Assembly: GCA_946478915.1 (NCBI GenBank)
Contig: CAMLER010000343.1
Span: 1 to 5,937 of the forward strand
Reading direction: 5' to 3'
Source of the DNA: an uncultured Chryseolinea sp.
GTDB taxonomy: Bacteria; Bacteroidota; Bacteroidia; Cytophagales; Cyclobacteriaceae
Length of the DNA stretch: 5,937 bases
A program made the position numbers and the translations under genes. This document shows positions 1-4,452 of this stretch, piece by piece; position 1 is the first letter of the stretch, and every line of letters begins with the position of its first letter. The notes beneath the pieces were generated by a model. It was not told the DNA's origin and ran no database searches. It was given only the letters and a program-made list of their open reading frames with translations.

Positions 1-1
1 C

Positions 2-244
2 AAAAATCGCTACGACGAGCTATTGAACTCGTTTGGAAGTATTGCATTTAAGCCGGTTGCATTGCGTGTTAAAGAATATCTGCTGGAGCAATGTCATTTC
101 ATGAAGACCAAAAATATTCCTCTTTCGCATCAAACCCTTGCCAACGAGTTGGGTACAACCCGCGTTGTGGTTTCCAGGATTCTAAAACAATTCGAAAAGG
201 ACGGAGTCGTGAAACTGCACCGGGGACATATTGAGATGCTCTAA
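2..244 (+). CDS. Crp/Fnr-family transcriptional regulator, C-terminal part (5' end outside window)
   Basis: The frame is open from the left edge, so this is the last 80 residues of a longer protein; a TTG at 23 lies inside the domain and is not the start. The visible part is the end of the dimerisation helix followed by a Crp-type winged helix-turn-helix. Family signatures are visible: F-x-P-V-x-x-R-V near the start, then PLSHQTLANELGTTRVVVSR (helix-turn-helix), and ILKQFEKDGVVKLHRGHIEM (end of recognition helix plus wing). Crp/Fnr proteins of roughly 190-230 residues bind DNA as dimers and sense cyclic nucleotides, redox state or gases through an N-terminal domain that is not visible here, so the signal is unknown. 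The recognition helix has Val where CRP and FNR carry a DNA-contacting Glu (R-V-V-V-S-R rather than R-E-x-V-x-R). An intrinsic terminator follows within 15 bases, so the downstream genes are probably a separate transcript, possibly a regulatory target. Family assignment is secure. Confidence 0.93.
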   Translation, partial: KNRYDELLNSFGSIAFKPVALRVKEYLLEQCHFMKTKNIPLSHQTLANELGTTRVVVSRILKQFEKDGVVKLHRGHIEML

Positions 245-254
245 TTTTTTTGCT

Positions 255-280
255 TCTGTATCAAATGATACAGATTTTTT
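255..280 (+). terminator. Intrinsic terminator after the Crp/Fnr gene
   Basis: A perfect inverted repeat, CTGTATCA (256-263) and TGATACAG (266-273), is extended by one T-A pair and followed by a run of six T (275-280). The two central A are too few for a loop, so the innermost pair would open to give a 7-bp stem with a 4-base loop. It begins 10 bases after the stop codon, the usual place for a Rho-independent terminator. The perfect symmetry would also suit a dimeric regulator, but the T-run favours termination. Confidence 0.8.
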
Positions 281-355
281 GCTCGTCCGTTCATTAGTAT
301 TGAAATGTTGTTCGGCGATGTCATGCGGTCGCCAACGGTAAACCACATCCAAACT

Positions 356-799
356 ATGAAGAAATATCAATTAGTGATCGGGCTGCTATTCATGGGCTCG
401 TTTGCATTTGCGCAGTCATCTGACGTTAGTCAAAAAAAGATGAAGTTTCTTATTCATATCACTACCGGGCCTGAAAACCCCACGCGGGCGGCGCTTGGTT
501 TCCTCGTGGCCAGGACAGCGATCGAAGCAGATCATGAAGTAAACATATTCCTCGCTGGAGATGCAGTGCAATTGATTCGCGAAGAAGTACTAGATAATCT
601 CATAGGTCTGGGGACAGGTAAAATCCGCGAGCACTATGAAATTATTATCAAGAAGGGCGGTCGATTTTATTTGTCGGGTATGTCGAGCAAATCCCGTGGA
701 GTAGCGGCATCTGCCATCAAAGGCAAACCGGCGGAACTTGCGCTGCCCGAAGTGCTTCTCAGATTATCGATCGAAAGCGATCGCATGTTTGTCTATTGA
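356..799 (+). CDS. Exported DsrE-family protein lacking cysteines
   Basis: This 147-residue protein has a Sec-type signal peptide: MKK, a hydrophobic stretch (residues 6-18), and an AFA|Q cleavage site after residue 19. The mature part is one DsrE/DsrF-like domain: beta strand KFLIHITTG, then PENPTRAALGF (39-49), the FLAGDAV strand (65-71), a GTGK turn (86-89), and SGMSSKSRG (107-115), ending with the aromatic tail MFVY. DsrE-type proteins form small alpha/beta oligomers, and several carry sulfur on a cysteine in sulfur relay. Here the segment that holds the reactive Cys in the sulfur-relay members has only Ser, and the whole product contains no Cys, so persulfide transfer is unlikely and its activity is unknown. 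The start at 356 is chosen because it gives a complete signal peptide; the in-frame ATG at 305 would place 17 polar residues before it. There is no clear ribosome binding site. The DUF1059 gene follows after 30 bases, so the two are probably co-transcribed. Confidence 0.88.
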   Translation: MKKYQLVIGLLFMGSFAFAQSSDVSQKKMKFLIHITTGPENPTRAALGFLVARTAIEADHEVNIFLAGDAVQLIREEVLDNLIGLGTGKIREHYEIIIKKGGRFYLSGMSSKSRGVAASAIKGKPAELALPEVLLRLSIESDRMFVY

Positions 800-829
800 G
801 ATAATTCTTAACTCTAATAAAAAAGACCT

Positions 830-1006
830 ATGGAAAAAATTCTTCGTTGTCGCGATGTTGGTTTTGATTGCAATGGTGTCATCAAAGCCCAGACAGAAAA
901 AGAAGTGTTATCTATGGCGGCAGAGCACGCTCGCCAAGTTCACGGTATTAAAGAAATTACGCCGGAGATCGCCACAAAAATTAAAGCGGCTATTAAGGAG
1001 GAATAA
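830..1006 (+). CDS. DUF1059 family small protein
   Basis: The product has 58 residues, beginning MEKILRCRDVGFDCNGVIKA and ending KIKAAIKEE. It matches the DUF1059 pattern from end to end: CRDVGFDC near the N-terminus (Cys7, Cys14), an acidic T-E-K-E-V-L segment, A-A-E-H-A-R-x-V-H-G (about 30-39), and an I-T-P-E-I helix leading to a Lys/Glu-rich end. Its length is normal for the family. The function of DUF1059 proteins is not established; the two conserved cysteines suggest metal or redox chemistry, which is inference. It follows the DsrE gene by 30 bases on the same strand, probably in one operon. A longer open frame (738-1046) covers the same bases in another phase, but its product is a Lys/Arg-rich low-quality sequence, so it is the shadow and this short gene is the real one. 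Confidence 0.9.
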   Translation: MEKILRCRDVGFDCNGVIKAQTEKEVLSMAAEHARQVHGIKEITPEIATKIKAAIKEE

Positions 1007-1012
1007 ATTTAT

Positions 1013-1035
1013 TTTGCCGAAGAAGGCAAATCAAT
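1013..1035. terminator. Weak, possibly bidirectional hairpin between convergent genes
   Basis: TTTGCC (1013-1018) and GGCAAA (1025-1030) form a 6-bp stem with a 6-base loop. It sits just after the DUF1059 stop and directly abuts the stop codon of the convergent DUF1015 gene (complement of 1031-1033). Flanking T/A-rich stretches lie on both sides, but neither has a clean T-run, so efficiency as an intrinsic terminator is doubtful. Confidence 0.4.
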
Positions 1036-2281
1036 TTTCGTTCTGAAGGGTATGTACAACGAGGCCGCTTCTTAGTTTAGGCTCGAACCAGGTTGTTTTA
1101 GGTGGCATGATCTTACCGCTATCAGCAATATCAATCAGTTGTTGCATTGATACGGGGTAGAGTGCGAATGCTACGGCCATCTCGCCACTGTCGACGCGGC
1201 GTTCAAGTTCTTTTAGTCCCCTCATACCACCGACAAAATCAATTCGCTTGTCGGTGCGAAGGTCGTGGATATTAAAAAGGGGTTTTAAAACCTTTTCTGA
1301 AAGAATGGTTACATCAAGCACGCCAATGGCATCGGCGTCGTCGTACATACCCTGCCTGGCTTTTAAGGCATACCATTCACCCGAAAGGTACATTCCAAAT
1401 TCGTGAAGCCGTGTTGGTCGATATGCGACTTTTCCTTTTTTCTCCACGATGAAAGATGTCGCCAGGCCTTCCAGCAAACTGGTGGGGGAATGGCCATTGA
1501 GGTCTTTCACCACACGATTGTAATCGAGTATAGCCAATTGGTTGTCAGGGAAATGAACGGCAAGGAAATAATTGTAAGGTTCGTTGCCAGTGTGATTTGG
1601 ATTTTCCTGCCTCAAATCGTTACCAACCAACGCTGCGGCTGCTGTACGATGGTGCCCGTCTGCAACATACGTAGCGGGAATTTTTTCAAATGCAGTAACG
1701 ATACTTGCAATCTGATCGCCATTATCAACCACCCAAAAACGGTGTTGAATACCGTCATCGGTCGAGAAGGAATAAACGGGCTTCGACTGCTTGATGTTAT
1801 TCACGATATCATCCAGCTTTTTGTCAGCGGGATATGCAAAGAATACCGGCTCAGCATTCATCATGGAAATGCGAACGTGATTCTTGCGATCGGCTTCCTT
1901 ATCCGGCCGGGTTAATTCGTGTTTTTTAATCCGCCCCTCCATATAGTCGTCAACCGAGGCGCAAGCAACAATACCGTTTTGTGAACGTCCCTCCATGATC
2001 AATTCGTAGACGTACAAACACTCATTTTTATCCTGGGTAAATACGCCCTCCTTGATCAGTTTTTGGAAATTGTTTTTGCCTGCTTCGTAGACGTCCATGC
2101 TATAATGATCAACATCCGGAGGCAGCGTTATTTCGGGCTTGACAACATTCAGAAAGGACCACGGATTATCTTTGGCTTCCTCTCGCGCTTCATCAGAGTC
2201 CAATACATCATACGGACGGGAAGCTACATACTTTACCTTTGACTCCACCGGACGAAATCCCTTGAATGCCTTTATCTTCAT
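1031..2281 (-). CDS. DUF1015 family protein with ADGHHR motif
   Basis: The 416-residue product matches DUF1015 along its whole length. Typical elements in order are the N-terminal F-K-G-F-R-P-V start, SRPYDV (21-26), a GRIKKHELT segment (116-124), ADGHHR (207-212) followed by an Ala-rich helix, and the C-terminal PPKTTWFEPKLRSGL (393-407). It has no signal peptide or membrane segment, so it should be cytoplasmic. The start is certain because the conserved N-terminus begins at once; the upstream AAAAAAG is the only ribosome-site candidate. The family is widespread, and its genes are often reported beside serine biosynthesis genes (serA, serC). A DGHHR-like motif also occurs in ParB/sulfiredoxin-fold free-serine kinases, so a kinase-like or serine-linked role is plausible but not shown. 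No ser gene is visible here: the gene stands alone, converging on the DUF1059 gene and 131 bp downstream of the response regulator. Confidence 0.93.
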   Translation of the reverse strand: MKIKAFKGFRPVESKVKYVASRPYDVLDSDEAREEAKDNPWSFLNVVKPEITLPPDVDHYSMDVYEAGKNNFQKLIKEGVFTQDKNECLYVYELIMEGRSQNGIVACASVDDYMEGRIKKHELTRPDKEADRKNHVRISMMNAEPVFFAYPADKKLDDIVNNIKQSKPVYSFSTDDGIQHRFWVVDNGDQIASIVTAFEKIPATYVADGHHRTAAAALVGNDLRQENPNHTGNEPYNYFLAVHFPDNQLAILDYNRVVKDLNGHSPTSLLEGLATSFIVEKKGKVAYRPTRLHEFGMYLSGEWYALKARQGMYDDADAIGVLDVTILSEKVLKPLFNIHDLRTDKRIDFVGGMRGLKELERRVDSGEMAVAFALYPVSMQQLIDIADSGKIMPPKTTWFEPKLRSGLVVHTLQNEN

Positions 2282-2299
2282 TGAATCACTTTTTTGGTA

Positions 2300-2313
2300 T
2301 CACAATCTTGTGA
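2300..2313. promoter_or_regulatory. 14-bp palindrome upstream of the DUF1015 gene
   Basis: TCACAATCTTGTGA is a perfect inverted repeat of 6-bp arms around a TC centre. It lies 18 bases before the DUF1015 start codon, in the leader or promoter region, where a dimeric repressor or a small mRNA hairpin could act. There is no T-run, so it is not a terminator. The half-site TTGTGA recalls Crp-type half-sites, but the arms are in the opposite arrangement and the gap is too short for a classic Crp box. Function is unproven. Confidence 0.3.
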
Positions 2314-2352
2314 CGCCCCGCAATTACGAAGACTTATAAGTATTCTCCAAAG

Positions 2353-2377
2353 AAAAAGTTAAGAAGCAGAATTCTTC
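2353..2377 (-). terminator. Possible weak terminator after the two-component operon
   Basis: Read on the minus strand, a short hairpin (AAGAA and TTCTT arms, 2372-2376 with 2361-2365, 6-base loop) is followed by AAC and five T. It lies about 40 bases beyond the response-regulator stop. The stem is only five A/T-rich pairs, so it would be weak, and transcription may continue into the DUF1015 gene. Confidence 0.25.
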
Positions 2378-2385
2378 ACTGCCGG

Positions 2386-2430
2386 CACTTAAACACCTAA
2401 ACACCTAAACACTTAAAGACCTAAACACTT
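2386..2430. repeat. 8-bp tandem repeat (CACYTAAA, about 5.6 copies) overlapping the regulator's 3' end
   Basis: Units on the plus strand are CACTTAAA, CACCTAAA, CACCTAAA, CACTTAAA, GACCTAAA and a partial CACTT, starting at 2386, 2394, 2402, 2410, 2418 and 2426. On the minus strand the unit reads TTTAGGTG or TTTAAGTG. The array covers the last five codons (K-C-L-G-L) and the TAA stop of the response regulator; the stop is itself supplied by a TTTAAGTG variant unit. The rest lies in the spacer before the DUF1015 gene. Confidence 0.85.
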
Positions 2431-3102
2431 CATCCTATATCCTATTCCCCTGATATTATCAATCTTAAGGTGCCGGTCTTCGGCCAAATATTTTCGAAGC
2501 CTTGAAATAAAGACATCCATACTGCGGGCAACAAAAAAACCATCCTCTTCCCAAACCGTTTTGAGGAATATTTCTCGCTCAGGATGTCTGAAAAAGATCT
2601 GAAGCAACATTGCTTCTTTGTACGTCAATTGCTTCACCGCTCCATTAACTGTCAATGAGAGGTTATGAATGTCAAGCGTTGAAGCACCCGCACTCAATAT
2701 TCCGCGATTGCTGACTGAAGTTTGATTTCCGGAGGCGCGCTTCAAAACTGCCTGTAGGCGATACTTTAATTCTTCCAAGCTGAAAGGTTTGCAAACATAA
2801 TCGTCTGCGCCGGCTTGAAAGCCGCGAATTTTGTCGGCTGTCTGGCTTTTTGCCGTGAGAAATACGATCGGTACGTGCTGGTTATATTTTCGAATGGTTA
2901 ACGCCAAATCAAATCCATCTTTGCGGGGTAACATTACATCGAGGATGCAAAGGTCAAATGCATTGCTATGGAACCCGGATAATCCCTTTTCTCCGTCGGG
3001 ATACAGATGCACCTTCCATCCCAGGCCATCAAGCGAATCTTTAATAAGAAAGCCAAGACTTTCATCATCTTCCACAAGCATGACGTGAGGGACAGCCTTC
3101 AT
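2413..3102 (-). CDS. OmpR/PhoB-family response regulator, RprY-like
   Basis: This 229-residue cytoplasmic regulator has an N-terminal receiver domain (about 5-121) with the acidic pocket E11-D12-D13, phospho-acceptor Asp55 in LDVMLP, switch Thr83 and the conserved Lys105 in CKPF. The C-terminal winged-helix DNA-binding domain (about 135-226) has the recognition helix ARSMDVFISRLRKYL (192-206) and the GIGYRM wing hairpin. The ARSMDV-type helix and the partner kinase resemble the RprX/RprY pair of Bacteroides; this is a resemblance, not proof of orthology. Compared with PhoB, the stretch between HPER (173-176) and the helix ending in VW (183-184) is about four residues short. Its ATG overlaps the kinase stop codon (ATGA), indicating translational coupling. 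Its final codons lie inside an 8-bp tandem repeat. The likely role is to bind DNA when phosphorylated by the upstream kinase; the repeat array at 4384-4421 is a candidate target. Confidence 0.96.
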   Translation of the reverse strand: MKAVPHVMLVEDDESLGFLIKDSLDGLGWKVHLYPDGEKGLSGFHSNAFDLCILDVMLPRKDGFDLALTIRKYNQHVPIVFLTAKSQTADKIRGFQAGADDYVCKPFSLEELKYRLQAVLKRASGNQTSVSNRGILSAGASTLDIHNLSLTVNGAVKQLTYKEAMLLQIFFRHPEREIFLKTVWEEDGFFVARSMDVFISRLRKYLAEDRHLKIDNIRGIGYRMKCLGL

Positions 3103-4331
3103 GCTTTGGGAAGTAAAATCCTGACTTCTGTTCCCACGTTGAGCGCCCCATGAAGTTGCACTTTACCCCGATGCTTGTCGATTACGGACTTAACAAAACT
3201 TAAGCCCAGTCCGAACCCTTTTACGCTGTGTATATCACCTGTGGAAATCCTGAAAAATTTGTCGAAAACCCGCGGGCGCATTTCACTTGGGATACCTATA
3301 CCGTTATCTATGACACGAATTTCAATATCCCTCCCGTTGTCTATTGTTTTCACAGTGATCCTTGGACTGTTAGGGGAATATTTTTCAGCGTTATCAATAA
3401 TATTGTTAATAGCGTGCACAAGCAATTCTCGATCGCCAAAAATAAACTGACTCTGAGCATTCAGTTCCAGATTCAAATCTCCATTGCGCTGACGTATCTT
3501 TAGCTGAAAGGCTTCTGCGCAATCTTTTATTAATTCATGCACATTCAGAGACGTGAAAGCTGGACGGTTTTTGAACTCAAGTTGGGATCCGGTTAATACC
3601 TGATCGATCTTATCGCGCAGCTTTTCATTTTCCTTTAGGAGGATATCAAGATAAACGCCAGCGCCTTCTATATCGCTATATTTTTGTTTGAGTATTTCAG
3701 CGGCTATGTTGATGTTTGTTACGGGGGTCTTAAACTCGTGCGTCATGTTATTTACAAAATCGCTTTTAAGCTCTGCAAACTTTCTTTCGCGAAGAAGGGA
3801 AGCTATTGCATAGGCGAAAAACCCCATCATCAGCAATAGAATAATTGTAGAGAATATCCAGATGTCGAGTTGTGCCGCCACGTAACTGACTTTCCTTGGG
3901 AAGTAAATAGCAAAATTCTTTTCCCCTGAGTAAGATCTCAACTGGTCAGCATCACTTGCCCGTAATTTCTTTTGCGTGGCTCCAATGTAGTTACCATATA
4001 CAAGCGTGTCGTCGTCAGCGCGATAGATACCTAATTCATAGTGGACATCCAGATTGCGCATGTTGAATTCCGTTCTTAGCAATTTGCTGAGTTCTGCATC
4101 ATTTAGCTCGGAATGAGTATCGACAAAAAAGAAATTGGAAGAAAGTTTTTTTATTTTGGATCCATTAGACACAGAGTCGGCAACTTTTTTTAAAGCCATT
4201 TGAACATTGTGATCGAATTGCTTTTCTGCAACGTTGAACGCTCTGTTGAACCAGTACACCTGGACGGCAATAAGCGATCCCATCACCAGTGTACCCCATA
4301 CGATTATAATTCGTAAATGTCGATTCTTCAT
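3099..4331 (-). CDS. Membrane sensor histidine kinase, RprX-like
   Basis: This 410-residue kinase of the inner membrane has a first membrane helix (about 8-27), a periplasmic sensor region (about 30-152) without a recognised domain, and a second helix (about 155-180). A HisKA dimerisation domain follows, with the phosphorylated His198 in NNMTHEFKTP, and then a HATPase domain. ATP-binding motifs are intact: N-box with Asn310 and Asn314 in NNIIDNAEKYS, G1 box DNGIGI (342-347), F-box VFDKFFRI (355-362) and G2 box GFGLGL (372-377). There is no clear HAMP or PAS domain, because the second helix leads almost directly into HisKA. It should autophosphorylate and pass phosphate to Asp55 of the regulator encoded directly downstream with a 4-base overlap. 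The MKNRHLR start just before the first helix fits a short cytoplasmic N-terminus. The gene is divergent from the DUF2723 gene across 121 bp that hold phased direct repeats. The stimulus is unknown. Confidence 0.96.
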   Translation of the reverse strand: MKNRHLRIIIVWGTLVMGSLIAVQVYWFNRAFNVAEKQFDHNVQMALKKVADSVSNGSKIKKLSSNFFFVDTHSELNDAELSKLLRTEFNMRNLDVHYELGIYRADDDTLVYGNYIGATQKKLRASDADQLRSYSGEKNFAIYFPRKVSYVAAQLDIWIFSTIILLLMMGFFAYAIASLLRERKFAELKSDFVNNMTHEFKTPVTNINIAAEILKQKYSDIEGAGVYLDILLKENEKLRDKIDQVLTGSQLEFKNRPAFTSLNVHELIKDCAEAFQLKIRQRNGDLNLELNAQSQFIFGDRELLVHAINNIIDNAEKYSPNSPRITVKTIDNGRDIEIRVIDNGIGIPSEMRPRVFDKFFRISTGDIHSVKGFGLGLSFVKSVIDKHRGKVQLHGALNVGTEVRILLPKA

Positions 4332-4383
4332 GTCACTCTAAAAGTACAAAATAGCGCGTTTCGAAATTAGTCTGGCGGAAGGT

Positions 4384-4421
4384 TTAACACTGCATTAACA
4401 CTACTTTACACAGTTTAACCC
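4384..4421. promoter_or_regulatory. Four phased TTAACAC-like direct repeats in the divergent promoter region
   Basis: TTAACAC occurs exactly at 4384 and 4395, with one-mismatch copies TTTACAC at 4405 and TTAACCC at 4415. Starts are 11, 10 and 10 bp apart, so all copies face the same side of the helix. Direct repeats at one helical turn are the known layout for OmpR/PhoB-family binding sites. The array lies 52 bp upstream of the kinase start and 31 bp upstream of the DUF2723 start, so one site could serve both. A loose match to the Bacteroidota -7 element (TATTTTG, minus strand, 4347-4353) sits near the kinase start; no convincing -33 was found. Binding by the adjacent regulator is inference. 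Confidence 0.5.
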
Positions 4422-4452
4422 AGGCTGTTTAGTCGTTTTACTCCCTTGCGAT

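Noticed and set aside
314..333. Inverted repeat GGCGA and TCGCC upstream of the DsrE gene
   Set aside because: The 5-bp arms with a 10-base loop and no T-run are within what chance would give; no regulatory role can be supported.
305..355. Upstream ATG giving a 17-residue N-terminal extension of the DsrE protein
   Set aside because: The extension would bury an otherwise perfect signal peptide that begins MKK at 356.
738..1046. Open frame of 102 codons on the plus strand
   Set aside because: It overlaps the end of the DsrE gene and all of the DUF1059 gene in another phase, and its product is Lys/Arg-rich with no family character. The 58-codon frame inside it has a clear family match.
1403..1915. 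Open frame of 170 codons on the plus strand
   Set aside because: It lies entirely antisense to the DUF1015 gene, whose protein matches its family from end to end; the antisense product has no recognisable motif.
2386..2430. CRISPR array or telomere-like repeat
   Set aside because: Units are 8 bp and contiguous with no spacers, so it is not a CRISPR array. Resemblance to telomeric repeats is superficial for a short array between bacterial genes.
4359..4366. Palindrome TTTCGAAA upstream of the kinase gene
   Set aside because: An 8-bp palindrome without extended symmetry is common by chance, and it shows no relation to the phased repeats nearby.
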